Origin: an uncultured Rikenellaceae bacterium
GTDB taxonomy: Bacteria; Bacteroidota; Bacteroidia; Bacteroidales; Rikenellaceae
Direction of reading: 5' to 3'
DNA length: 64,000 nucleotides
Assembly: GCA_946486375.1 (NCBI GenBank)
Contig: CAMLTW010000002.1
Location: 248,001 to 312,000, forward strand
Shown here in pieces: positions 34,471 to 43,690 of the stretch. The first letter of the stretch is position 1. Every line of letters begins with the position of its first letter. The translations under genes were made by a program, and so were the position numbers. Below the pieces are notes generated by a model. It had not been told where the DNA came from. It ran no database searches and saw only the letters and a list, made by a program, of their open reading frames with translations.

Positions 34471-35607
34471 TTGGCGGGAATTTACATTCATGTTCCGTTT
34501 TGCAGGCGGATGTGCAATTACTGCGACTTTCACTTCAGCGTTTCCCTTCGGCGGAAGGATGAAATGCTGGAAGCCCTGCTCCGTGAACTGGAAGAGCGGA
34601 AGGGGTATCTGAAGGGAGAGCCGGTGACCACGCTTTACTTCGGTGGGGGAACGCCTACGGTATATGCGCCGGCAGAGCTGGATCGGATTATCCGAAAAGT
34701 GAAAGACCTGTTCGGAGTAGAGGCGTTCACGGAGGTGACGGTGGAGGCGAATCCGGACGACCTGACAGCGGCGTATCTGGATGAGGTGGTTCGTACGGAC
34801 GTCTCCCGGCTGAGTATCGGCGTGCAGTCGTTCGACGATGCCCATCTGCGCTTTTTCAACCGGCGGCACGACGGAAAAACCGCGTTCGAGGCGGTGAAGC
34901 GGGCGAAGGAAGCCGGGTTCGCGAATCTGACGATCGACCTGATTTACGGCGTTCCGGGGATGAGCCTTCAACAATGGGAACGCAATCTGGAACTGTTTTT
35001 TCGGTTGGAGATTCCCCATCTTTCGGCCTATCACCTGACCATTGAGCCCCGAACGATTTTCGGAAGGATGGCCCGACAGAAACGGTTGACGGCGGTTCCC
35101 GACCGAACGAGTGTTCTGCATTACGAATGCCTGGAGCGGCGGCTGGCGGCGGCCGGGTACCGGCACTATGAAATCTCGAATTTCGCCCTGCCGGGAAGCG
35201 AAGCGGTGCACAATTCGGGGTACTGGCAAGGCGTGCCGTATCTGGGCGTCGGGCCTTCCGCCCATTCCTACGACGGAACGGAACGGTCGTGGAACGTGCG
35301 CAGCAATCCCGCTTACCTGCGAGGGGTGTTCGGGGGAGAGGATTACCGGGAAAGGGAACTGCTGACCCCTACGGATCGCTTCAACGAGTACCTGATGACA
35401 GGGCTTCGTACGGCCCGGGGGGTGGATGCAGCCCGCATCGAAAGGGTATTCGGGGCACAAAAGTTGTTTGAGCTGAGGCGCTCCGCAACCGGATTTTTCC
35501 GGCAGGGCCTGTTGCGGGAGGAGGAAGGGAGAATTTTCATCCCGACCGAACATTTTTTATTGTCCGACCATATCGTTTCGGCGCTTTTTCGGCTCGGGGA
35601 CTGTTAA
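34471..35607 (+). CDS. hemW: HemW-type radical SAM protein
   Basis: 378 residues starting at TTG 34471; the protein begins MAGIYIHVPFCRRMCNYCDF, exactly as family members do, and no ATG lies upstream in frame. The Fe-S motif is CRRMCNYC (C-x3-C-x2-C). Further landmarks are TLYFGGGTPTVY, EANPDDLT, SIGVQSFDDAHLRFFNR, HLSAYHLTIEP and the C-terminal HemN_C-like region. HemW is related to oxygen-independent coproporphyrinogen oxidase but acts as a heme chaperone or insertase rather than a synthase. The N-terminal cysteine of true HemN (C-x3-C-x2-C-x-C) is replaced, consistent with HemW. Confidence 0.9.
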   Translation: MAGIYIHVPFCRRMCNYCDFHFSVSLRRKDEMLEALLRELEERKGYLKGEPVTTLYFGGGTPTVYAPAELDRIIRKVKDLFGVEAFTEVTVEANPDDLTAAYLDEVVRTDVSRLSIGVQSFDDAHLRFFNRRHDGKTAFEAVKRAKEAGFANLTIDLIYGVPGMSLQQWERNLELFFRLEIPHLSAYHLTIEPRTIFGRMARQKRLTAVPDRTSVLHYECLERRLAAAGYRHYEISNFALPGSEAVHNSGYWQGVPYLGVGPSAHSYDGTERSWNVRSNPAYLRGVFGGEDYRERELLTPTDRFNEYLMTGLRTARGVDAARIERVFGAQKLFELRRSATGFFRQGLLREEEGRIFIPTEHFLLSDHIVSALFRLGDC

Positions 35608-35661
35608 TATTAAAACAACGGAAAAAGTCCTCAAGAACAAAGGATATTTCCGAAAAAGGTT

Positions 35662-35709
35662 TATTTTTGAACTTTATTCCGGCAAGCGGCGTCAAAAGCC
35701 GGCCGGAAT
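35662..35709 (+). promoter_or_regulatory. -7 element and leader hairpin of the glycogen synthase-phosphorylase gene
   Basis: TATTTTTG (35662-35669) is a perfect -7 box. It is followed at once by a hairpin, ATTCCGG (35676-35682) with CCGGAAT (35703-35709), which would lie at the 5' end of the mRNA. A leader stem here could affect stability or translation. No -33 TTTG is evident. Confidence 0.45.
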
Positions 35710-35740
35710 GTTTCAAAGTGTTTAATTAAAATTTCTATAA

Positions 35741-38700
35741 ATGGAAGCAAAAAAGGAGCTGTCGCTGGACTACCTGTTCGAGGTGAGCTGGGAGGTTTGC
35801 AACAAAGTGGGAGGTATCCACACGGTGATAGCTACGAAAGCCCTGACGGTGGAACAGCAACTGAAAGAGCGGTATGTGCTGATAGGCCCCGATGTTTCGC
35901 GGGAAGTGGTGAATCCCGAATTCGAAGAAGACCCCAATTTGCTCCGTTCCTGGAGACAGGCGGTTTACGATCAGGGCATCCGCATCCGGGTCGGTCGTTG
36001 GAAAGTGAAAGGGAACCCGATTGCGGTGCTGGTGGATTTCAGCGGTTTTTTCAACCGGAAGGATGAAATCCTGTCCGAAATGTGGGAGGATTACAAGGTG
36101 GACTCCATCAGCGGCCAGTGGGACTATATCGAACCGGTGCTCTTCGGATACGCCGCGGGGAAAGTGATCGCCAGCTATGTGGAGACGTTCTGCAAGTCCA
36201 CCGACCGGGTGGCCGCCCATTTCCATGAATGGATGACTGCCAGCGGCGGATTGTACCTGCGCAAGAATTCGCCCTACGTGGCCAACGTGTTCACCACCCA
36301 TGCGACGGTCATGGGGCGTTGCATCGCCGGGAACGGACTGCCCCTCTACCGGGACATGGAACGGTACAACGCCGACGAGATGGCCCGGCAGTTCAACGTC
36401 ATGGCCAAGCATTCGCTGGAAAAGAATGCGGCTACCGAGCTGGACTGTTTCACGACGGTGAGCGATCTGACTGCCAGAGAATGCAAGTATTTGCTGAAGA
36501 AGAATCCGGACATCGTGACGCCGAACGGCTTCGAAGACGATATCGTCTGGAAGGGAGAGGAGTTCGACGTCAAGCGCAGGGAAGCGCGCGCCGCCCTGTT
36601 GAAGGTGGCGGATGCCTGCCTGGGAACCGACAGCGCCGAAGAGGAACCGCTGATCGTCATGACCAGCGGCCGGTACGAGTTCCGGAACAAGGGGCTCGAC
36701 GTTTTCGTGGACTCGATGGTGCGGCTGGCCGAGCGTCCCGACCTGAAACGGAACGTGCTGGCGGTGGTGGCCGTTCCTGCCGGTAACGGGGGGCCGCGAA
36801 AGGATTTGCAGCGGCACCTGACCGATCCGGCTTCGCCTATCGACCGGAGCCTGCTGCCCAATACCACCCACTACCTGTACGATCAGGAACAGGATCCCAT
36901 CGTGCGGCGGATGCGCGGCACCCGGCTGATGGACCCGCAGAGCAGGGTGCAGCTTCTGTTCGTGCCCTCCTACCTCAACGGGGACGACGGGATTTTCAAC
37001 AAGGATTATTATGAATTGATGGTGGGAGCGGATTTGACCGTTTTTCCGTCCTATTATGAGCCGTGGGGATATACGCCGCTGGAAAGCATCGCTTTCTCGG
37101 TTCCGACGGTGACCACCACCCTGGCCGGATTCGGTCTCTGGGTTTCGCAGCACTGCAAGGAACATGTAGGCGTGGAAGTGATCGAGCGGACGGACGACAA
37201 CGATGCCGAAGTGGTCGGCGAAATCGCGGCAGCCGTTCATCATTATTCGACTTTGGGGACGGAGGAATACGAAGCAGTAAGGCGTTCGGCCCAGGAAATT
37301 TCCCGGATCGCTCTGTGGGAGAATCTGATCACCTATTATGCGGAGGCTTACGATCGGGCGATCGAGAGCGTTTCCTACCGGACGAACCGGGTTGTGATCG
37401 ACGGCGGCGAAGCGGGAGAACAGATCAATTTCGTGAAACAGCAGTTGGAAAGTACGCGTCCGGGCTGGGTGCGGGTAATGATCGAGCGGGATCTGCCCAA
37501 GCGCCTGCATCCGCTGGAAGTCCTTACCAAGAATCTGTGGTGGTCGTGGACGATGGGGGCTCACGAACTGTTCGAATACATCGACGAAACGTTGTGGGCC
37601 GAATGCGACCGGAATCCGATCACTTTTCTCGATAAGTTGAGCTATGCCCGTTTTCGGGAGCTGGAACGGGACGAAACCTTTTTGGCCCGGCTGGACGAAG
37701 TGTATGCGGCCTTCAATGCCTACATGGCGGAAAAGGAAAAGGCGAAGGGGCCGAGGATCGCTTATTTCAGCATGGAATACGGGATTCACAATTCCCTGAA
37801 AATCTATTCCGGCGGTCTGGGGATTCTGGCGGGCGACTACCTGAAGGAGGCGAGCGACCAGAACGTGCCGATGGTGGCCGTGGGGCTGCTTTACCGGTAC
37901 GGATATTTTACGCAGAAACTTTCCGCGGCGGGGGATCAGGAAGCCAGTTACGAGGAACAGAATTTCCAAAAGCTCCCTATTTCCCCGGTACGGGACGAAT
38001 TGGGCAACTGGAAGACGGTTCAGATCGCTTTTCCGGGGCGTACGGTGACGGCACGAATCTGGCGTTGCGATGTGGGGCGTACGGAACTCTATCTGCTGGA
38101 TACCGATCACGACCTGAATCTCAATGAAGACCGTTCCATTACCTATCATTTGTATGGTGGAGACTGGGAAAACCGGCTGAAGCAGGAATTGCTGCTCGGT
38201 ATCGGGGGGATTCGCCTGCTGCGGGAACTGGATGTTCCAGCAGACGTTTACCATTGCAACGAAGGACATGCGGCGTTCATCGGCATCGAACGGATCCGGA
38301 ACCTGATCGCCAAGCACCGGCTTTCGTTCAGCGAAGCGCTCGAAGTGGTGCGTTCGTCGTCGCTTTTCACGACGCATACGCCGGTTCCGGCGGGGCACGA
38401 CGCTTTCCCCGAATCCATGATCCGGCAGTATATTTCCCACTATCCGGATCGGCTCAACATCACGTGGGAGCAGTTCATCAACCTGGGCAAGACCCGTCCG
38501 AACGATCCCAACGAGAAATTCTCGATGAGTTTCCTGGCCTCGAACCTTTCGCAGGAGGTCAACGGGGTGAGCTGGCTGCACGGAGAAGTGAGCAAGCAGA
38601 TTCTGGGTGGCATGTGGCCCGGTTATTTCCCGGACGAGCTGCATATCGGTTATGTGACCAACGGGGTGCATTTCCCGACCTGGGCGGCTCAAAGCCTGCG

Positions 38701-39994
38701 GAAAATCTACAACCGGACTTTCGGGGAGGCTTTCGCGAACTATCATTATAATTTCGCCGACTGGCAGAAAATTTACGAGGTGGACGACAAGACCCTCTGG
38801 GACGCCCGGCTGGAGCTGAAGAAAAGACTTATCAAGCAGGTGAAAAAACGGGTGTCCGATCCGCAACAGTTCCGGTTCGATTCCCCGCGCCAGATGGTGC
38901 AGATTCAGGAATCCATCAAGACGGACGTGCTGACGATCGGGTTCGCCCGGCGTTTCGCCACCTATAAACGGGCGCATCTGTTGCTGACCAATCTGGATCG
39001 GCTTTCGCGGATCGTCAATAATCCGGAGCGTCCCGTGCAGTTCATCTTCGCAGGAAAGGCCCATCCGAACGACAAACCGGGACAGGATCTGATCAAACGG
39101 ATCGTGGAGGTGGCCGCCATGCCGCAGTTTACGGGGAAGATCATTTTCCTGCAGAATTACGATATGGCCCTGGCGCGCCGGATGGTGCAGGGCGTGGATA
39201 TCTGGATGAACACGCCGACCCGGCCGCTGGAGGCGTCGGGAACCAGCGGCGAAAAGGCCGTGATGAACGGGGTGATGCATTTCAGCGTGCTGGACGGCTG
39301 GTGGGTGGAAGGCTACAAGGAAGGCGCCGGTTGGATGCTTCCGATGCAGCGGACGTTCGACGATCAGCGTTATCAGGACGAGATGGACGCCGAAATGATC
39401 TACAACATCATCGAGGAAGAAATCGCTCCCAAATACTACGATCGGGATGCCGACAACGTGCCTCACCAGTGGATGAAGGCGGTGAAGATGTGCATCGCGG
39501 ACGTGGCTTCCAATTTTACGACCAGCCGGATGCTTGCCGACTACGAGGAACGCTTTTACAGCAAGCTTTACAAGCGGGGGCAGGAAATCAAGGCAGACAA
39601 TTTCGCGCTGGCGCGGGAGATCGCGGCCTGGAAGCGGCGCGTCAGCCGTTCCTGGGATCAGGTGAAGGTGCTTTCCGTGGATCAGCCCGATATGAGCCGG
39701 GCGGCGATGAAGACCGGAGAGGGGTACCACATCGAGGTGGACGTGGACATCGACGGTTTGCACCCGGAAGACATCGGAGTGGAGGTGATCGTGGCCGACC
39801 AGATTACCGGCGGACACGTGAAGATCGTCAACAAGCTGGAGTTCGAGATCGCTTCGGTGGACGGGAGCGTGGTCAAGTACGTGGCCGATCCGGTGATCGA
39901 GAATACGGGGACGTACGACGTGGCGATGCGGCTTTTCGCCCGGAATCCGAAGCTGCCGCACCGGATGGATTTCGCTTTAGTGAAGTGGGTATAA
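35741..39994 (+). CDS. Fused glycogen synthase / alpha-glucan phosphorylase
   Basis: 1417 residues, two enzymes in one chain. Residues about 1-545 are a glycogen-synthase glycosyltransferase (FEVSWEVCNKVGGIHTVIAT at the start, FHEWMTASGGLYL, FPSYYEPWGYTPLESIAFSV). A DUF3417 helical domain follows at about 575-680 (LEVLTKNLWWSWTMG). The rest is a GT35-like phosphorylase (IAYFSMEYGIHNSLKIYSGG, then LGILAGDYLKEASDQNVP), with the PLP lysine at about residue 1172 in EASGTSGEKAVMNG. One half elongates alpha-1,4-glucan and the other releases glucose-1-phosphate, so the fusion may balance both. Debranching and amylase genes follow downstream. Confidence 0.9.
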   Translation: MEAKKELSLDYLFEVSWEVCNKVGGIHTVIATKALTVEQQLKERYVLIGPDVSREVVNPEFEEDPNLLRSWRQAVYDQGIRIRVGRWKVKGNPIAVLVDFSGFFNRKDEILSEMWEDYKVDSISGQWDYIEPVLFGYAAGKVIASYVETFCKSTDRVAAHFHEWMTASGGLYLRKNSPYVANVFTTHATVMGRCIAGNGLPLYRDMERYNADEMARQFNVMAKHSLEKNAATELDCFTTVSDLTARECKYLLKKNPDIVTPNGFEDDIVWKGEEFDVKRREARAALLKVADACLGTDSAEEEPLIVMTSGRYEFRNKGLDVFVDSMVRLAERPDLKRNVLAVVAVPAGNGGPRKDLQRHLTDPASPIDRSLLPNTTHYLYDQEQDPIVRRMRGTRLMDPQSRVQLLFVPSYLNGDDGIFNKDYYELMVGADLTVFPSYYEPWGYTPLESIAFSVPTVTTTLAGFGLWVSQHCKEHVGVEVIERTDDNDAEVVGEIAAAVHHYSTLGTEEYEAVRRSAQEISRIALWENLITYYAEAYDRAIESVSYRTNRVVIDGGEAGEQINFVKQQLESTRPGWVRVMIERDLPKRLHPLEVLTKNLWWSWTMGAHELFEYIDETLWAECDRNPITFLDKLSYARFRELERDETFLARLDEVYAAFNAYMAEKEKAKGPRIAYFSMEYGIHNSLKIYSGGLGILAGDYLKEASDQNVPMVAVGLLYRYGYFTQKLSAAGDQEASYEEQNFQKLPISPVRDELGNWKTVQIAFPGRTVTARIWRCDVGRTELYLLDTDHDLNLNEDRSITYHLYGGDWENRLKQELLLGIGGIRLLRELDVPADVYHCNEGHAAFIGIERIRNLIAKHRLSFSEALEVVRSSSLFTTHTPVPAGHDAFPESMIRQYISHYPDRLNITWEQFINLGKTRPNDPNEKFSMSFLASNLSQEVNGVSWLHGEVSKQILGGMWPGYFPDELHIGYVTNGVHFPTWAAQSLRKIYNRTFGEAFANYHYNFADWQKIYEVDDKTLWDARLELKKRLIKQVKKRVSDPQQFRFDSPRQMVQIQESIKTDVLTIGFARRFATYKRAHLLLTNLDRLSRIVNNPERPVQFIFAGKAHPNDKPGQDLIKRIVEVAAMPQFTGKIIFLQNYDMALARRMVQGVDIWMNTPTRPLEASGTSGEKAVMNGVMHFSVLDGWWVEGYKEGAGWMLPMQRTFDDQRYQDEMDAEMIYNIIEEEIAPKYYDRDADNVPHQWMKAVKMCIADVASNFTTSRMLADYEERFYSKLYKRGQEIKADNFALAREIAAWKRRVSRSWDQVKVLSVDQPDMSRAAMKTGEGYHIEVDVDIDGLHPEDIGVEVIVADQITGGHVKIVNKLEFEIASVDGSVVKYVADPVIENTGTYDVAMRLFARNPKLPHRMDFALVKWV

Positions 39995-40061
39995 TGGATT
40001 TGCATATGTAGAACGACCGGAAGGAAAAGAACCGTTAAATTTCAATTCCGGTATGGATAAA

Positions 40062-40098
40062 GAAAGGGGGCGACCGAAAGGTTGCCCCTTCTTTTATA
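40062..40098 (+). terminator. Terminator of the synthase-phosphorylase gene
   Basis: AAGGGGGCGACC pairs with GGTTGCCCCTT around GAAA with one bulge, and a CTTTTAT tract follows. Confidence 0.75.
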
Positions 40099-40396
40099 AA
40101 TAAACCGGTTTACGGCAAAGGATGAATACGAATGAAATATTACAATAAATACAATTAAATATATATTGCATTTGTGCGTCTGTTGCAAAACGAAAATATG
40201 GAATAGAGATAATTGAAACTTTATATATTTGTCCGAAAATTGCGAAGGGAGTCGCACGGGAAACCCGACGTCGGAAACGAGTTTTCAAGAAGTTCCGGAA
40301 GGAATGCAATTAAATTTCAAAATCGGGAAACGGGGCTTGCTTTATTCCGAATTTTTTTTTAATTTTCGCAAGAAAGGGTTAAAAACTAAAGAAAAT
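40099..40396 (+). promoter_or_regulatory. AT-rich leader and -7 element of the debranching-enzyme operon
   Basis: No gene. TATATTTG at 40224-40231 is a perfect -7 box, which would give a leader of about 160 nt before ATG 40397. The leader ends in a T-run and an A-rich stretch (GTTAAAAACTAAAGAAAAT) just before the start codon, typical of Bacteroidetes translation starts. The long leader may carry regulation, but I see no known riboswitch. Confidence 0.5.
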
Positions 40397-42367
40397 ATGT
40401 CGGTACTGCATTTTGATAAACAGGAACTGGGAAACCTCGAATATTCGCTGCAGCGGGAAATGCTGAGCACCAATCGGGCCGGGGGGTACATGAATACGAC
40501 CATCGTGTGCTGCAACACGCGGAAGTATCACGGGCTGATGGTTTGCCCGATCGACGGCGCGGGATTCGAGGGGGAAGACTATGTGCTGTTGTCTTCGCTG
40601 GATGAAACGGTCATCCAGCACCAGCAGGCGTTCAATTTGGGGATACATCGTTTTCCCGGAATCTATGAGCCGAGGGGACATAAGTACATCGTGGATTTCG
40701 ATTTCACCCCGACGCCGACGATCACTTATCGGGTGGGAGGGGTGTTGTTGAAGAAGGAGATGCTGTGGCTGCATTCGCGGGCGGAACTCTTGATCCGCTA
40801 TACGTTGCTGGAGGCGAAATCGGACACGACTTTGCGGCTGAGACCGTTTCTGGCCTTCCGGCAGAAACACCGGCTGAGCAGCGCCAATATGATGGCGAAC
40901 GGGCTTTCGGTGCCGGTGAACGGCGGGGTGAAGAACCGATTGTATGATGGTTTTCCGTGGTTGTATATGCAGCTCAATGTGGCCAATGAATTCGTGGCGG
41001 CTCCGGACTGGTTTTATAACTTCGAGTATGCCGAGGAGTATAGGCGAGGCTATCCGTCGCACGAGGACCTGCTGACGACCGGTTTCTTCGAACTGCCGAT
41101 CCGGAAAGGCTGTCCGGTGATTTTTTCCGCATCCACTTCCGAGGCGGATCCGGACAGCCTGGAGCGTTTGTTCGAAGAAGAAATCGCCCGGCGCTCGAAT
41201 AAGACGGAGTTTCTGCCGTGTCTGCGGCATTCAGCGCGGCAGTTCATCGTCCGGAAGGACGAGAAGACGGAAGTGATCGCCGGATATCCGTGGTTCGGAC
41301 GATGGGGCAGGGACACTTTCATCGCGCTGCCGGGAATTACGCTGACGCAGGGCGGTGTGGAAACGTGCGGGGACGTGCTGGATACGATGGTCTCCGAGAT
41401 GAAGGACGGCCTGTTTCCCAACATGGGAAGCGCCTATAATTCGGTGGATGCCCCGTTGTGGTTTTTCTGGGCGTTGCAGCAGTACGGAAAATATATTCCG
41501 GAACGGGAGCTGTGGAAGATTTACGGCCCGAAGATGAAGGACATTTTGGAGGCGTATCGGCGCGGAATCGGCGACGGAGCCATCCGGGTGGACGAAAACG
41601 GATTGGTGTGGGCGTCGAAGGAAGGGTATGCGTTTACGTGGATGGACGCCATCGTGGACGGAACGCCGGTGACCGGCAGGGACGGGTATCAGGTGGAGAT
41701 CAATGCGTTGTGGTATAATGCGGTTTGCTATGCCCTGGAATTGGCGCGGAAGTTCCGCAACAAGAAGTTCGTGGAGGAATGGGAGCATTATCCGGGGCTG
41801 ATCCGGGAATCGTTCCTGAAAACGTTCTGGTACGAGAGCGACGGCGGGAAGGAGCGGTATCTGGCCGATTACGTAGGCGGAGACGGGATTCAGAATACGT
41901 TTATCCGGCCGAACCAGGTGATTGCGGCGGCCATGCCGTACAGCATGCTCGCCGATGAGCAGAAGCAGGCCGTGTTGGAAGTGGTGCGCAGGCATCTGTT
42001 GACGCCGAAGGGACTGCGGACGCTTTCGCCGAGGAATCCGCTTTACAAAGGGCGTTACGAAGGGGATCAGTCGGAACGGGACAGAGCCTATCATCAGGGA
42101 ACCGTGTGGCCGTGGCTGTTGGAACATTTTGTCAAGGCGTCGTTCGAGCTGTATGGGGACAAGTTTTTACCGGAGGCGAAGGAAATGCTGGCGAATTTCG
42201 AGGACGACATCACGGATTACGGAATCGGGTCGATTGCGGAAATCTACGACGGCGATCCTCCGCACCGGGCCAGAGGAGCCATTTCCCAGGCGTGGAGCGT
42301 GGGGGGAGTGCTGAGGATCAATCAGATGGTGGAGGAACGGGAACAAAAAACTGTAAAAGGAGAATAA
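40397..42367 (+). CDS. Glycogen debranching enzyme (GDE_N + GH133-type)
   Basis: The start is ATG 40397 (MSVLHFDKQELGNLEYSLQR); 656 residues. The upstream in-frame extension reads through the promoter. Residues about 1-210 are the N-terminal beta domain (STNRAGGYMNTTIVCCNTRKYHGLM). Residues about 290-650 form the (alpha/alpha)6 amylo-alpha-1,6-glucosidase domain, with the landmark GYPWFGRWGRDTFIALPGIT, then DAPLWFFWALQQY and a C-terminal GTVWPWLLEHFV block. It removes branch points from glycogen so that phosphorylase can proceed. Only 4 bp separate it from the GT4 gene, and the amylase follows, so the three form one operon. Confidence 0.92.
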   Translation: MSVLHFDKQELGNLEYSLQREMLSTNRAGGYMNTTIVCCNTRKYHGLMVCPIDGAGFEGEDYVLLSSLDETVIQHQQAFNLGIHRFPGIYEPRGHKYIVDFDFTPTPTITYRVGGVLLKKEMLWLHSRAELLIRYTLLEAKSDTTLRLRPFLAFRQKHRLSSANMMANGLSVPVNGGVKNRLYDGFPWLYMQLNVANEFVAAPDWFYNFEYAEEYRRGYPSHEDLLTTGFFELPIRKGCPVIFSASTSEADPDSLERLFEEEIARRSNKTEFLPCLRHSARQFIVRKDEKTEVIAGYPWFGRWGRDTFIALPGITLTQGGVETCGDVLDTMVSEMKDGLFPNMGSAYNSVDAPLWFFWALQQYGKYIPERELWKIYGPKMKDILEAYRRGIGDGAIRVDENGLVWASKEGYAFTWMDAIVDGTPVTGRDGYQVEINALWYNAVCYALELARKFRNKKFVEEWEHYPGLIRESFLKTFWYESDGGKERYLADYVGGDGIQNTFIRPNQVIAAAMPYSMLADEQKQAVLEVVRRHLLTPKGLRTLSPRNPLYKGRYEGDQSERDRAYHQGTVWPWLLEHFVKASFELYGDKFLPEAKEMLANFEDDITDYGIGSIAEIYDGDPPHRARGAISQAWSVGGVLRINQMVEEREQKTVKGE

Positions 42368-42371
42368 GAAC

Positions 42372-43664
42372 ATGAGGGTACTAATGTTTGGATGGGAGTT
42401 CCCGCCGCACATCGCAGGAGGGCTGGGAACGGCCTGTTACGGATTGACCCGGGGGCTGGCCAAGCACCATGTCGAAGTGAAGTTCGTCGTGCCCCGCGCG
42501 TATGGGGACGAGGATCAGCGCTTCGTGCGCGTGCTGAATGCCAGCGACGTGGATACGCTCTACGGAGACAATTTCAGCGAAGACTTCTGGAAGTCGCTTA
42601 CTTTCATTCATATCGACTCCAATATGGTGCCTTACGTTTCGCCGGAGGAATACGAGAGTTTCGCCACGGTCTACCAGGAGGGACGGAAAGTGGGAGAGAC
42701 GACGTGGCGGGACGTGTGGAAGGAGCGCTACACTTTTTCGGGAAAGTACGGAGCCAACCTGATGGAGGAGGTGGCGCGTTACGCCATGGTGGCCGCACAG
42801 GTGGCGCGGGATCTGGCGGGGCAGTTCGACGTGATCCATGCGCATGACTGGCTGACTTATTATGCGGGGATCGCGGCCAAGGCGGTGTCGGGCAAACCGT
42901 TGGTGGTGCACATGCACGCGACGGAATTCGACCGGAGCGGGGAGCATGTCAATCCGCAGGTTTACGACATCGAGAGAGCCGGGATGAGTGCTGCGGATCG
43001 GGTGATCGCCGTGAGCAACCTGACGCGGAACATCGTCATTGAAAAGTACGGCATTCCGGCGGAAAAGGTGGTGACGGTACATAATGCGGTGCGCTTCAGC
43101 ACGACCGATTCGAATGAGGTGGAACGGGGCGTGGAGGATAAGATCGTGACTTTTCTGGGGCGTATCACCTATCAGAAGGGGCCCGATTATTTCGTGGAGG
43201 CGGCGGCCAAGGTGCTCCGGCAGGTGCCCAATGTCCGGTTCGTCATGGCCGGAAGCGGGGACATGCTGAACCATGTGATCCGCCGGGTGGCGAAACTGGG
43301 GATTTCCGACCGGTTCCATTTCACCGGCTTTCTGCGGGGCGAGGAGGTGCAGCGGATGTTCGCTCTGAGCGATGTTTATGTGATGCCTTCGGTTTCCGAA
43401 CCGTTCGGAATTTCGCCGCTGGAAGCCATGAAGTCCAACGTGCCGGTCATCATTTCCAAACAGTCCGGGGTGGCCGAGGTGTTGAAGTATGCGGTGAAGG
43501 TGGACTATTGGGACGTCGATGCCATGGCCGATGCCATTTACGGGCTGATTACCTATCCGGCCTTGTCGAAGATGTTCATTTCCAAGGGACAGGAGGAAGT
43601 GACCAACCTGAAGTGGGACCGGGCTGCGGCGGAAGTGGCCGAGGTGTACCGTTCCGTGTTGTAA
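42372..43664 (+). CDS. GT4-family glycosyltransferase (alpha-glucan synthesis type)
   Basis: 430 residues with a GT-B fold. The N-terminal Rossmann domain opens MRVLMFGWEFPPHIAGGLGT, with GGLG contacting the nucleotide sugar, and has DVIHAHDWLTYYAGIAAKAV. The C-terminal domain has VVTVHNAV, TFLGRITYQKGPDYFVEAAA and the E-x7-E motif in SVSEPFGISPLEAMKSNVPV. Position within a glycogen operon suggests it transfers glucosyl units to an alpha-glucan, as a second synthase; donor specificity (ADP- or UDP-glucose) cannot be read. Gaps are 4 bp upstream and 26 bp downstream. Confidence 0.88.
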   Translation: MRVLMFGWEFPPHIAGGLGTACYGLTRGLAKHHVEVKFVVPRAYGDEDQRFVRVLNASDVDTLYGDNFSEDFWKSLTFIHIDSNMVPYVSPEEYESFATVYQEGRKVGETTWRDVWKERYTFSGKYGANLMEEVARYAMVAAQVARDLAGQFDVIHAHDWLTYYAGIAAKAVSGKPLVVHMHATEFDRSGEHVNPQVYDIERAGMSAADRVIAVSNLTRNIVIEKYGIPAEKVVTVHNAVRFSTTDSNEVERGVEDKIVTFLGRITYQKGPDYFVEAAAKVLRQVPNVRFVMAGSGDMLNHVIRRVAKLGISDRFHFTGFLRGEEVQRMFALSDVYVMPSVSEPFGISPLEAMKSNVPVIISKQSGVAEVLKYAVKVDYWDVDAMADAIYGLITYPALSKMFISKGQEEVTNLKWDRAAAEVAEVYRSVL

Positions 43665-43690
43665 AAAGTTAAAAATATAAAATAGAGCTT

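Noticed and set aside
35735-39961. A 1408-codon open frame on the - strand opposite the synthase-phosphorylase gene
   Set aside because: It mirrors a gene with complete conserved domains. Its openness follows from codon bias (few TTA, CTA and TCA codons in the real gene), and its product is His/Arg/Pro-rich without any fold.
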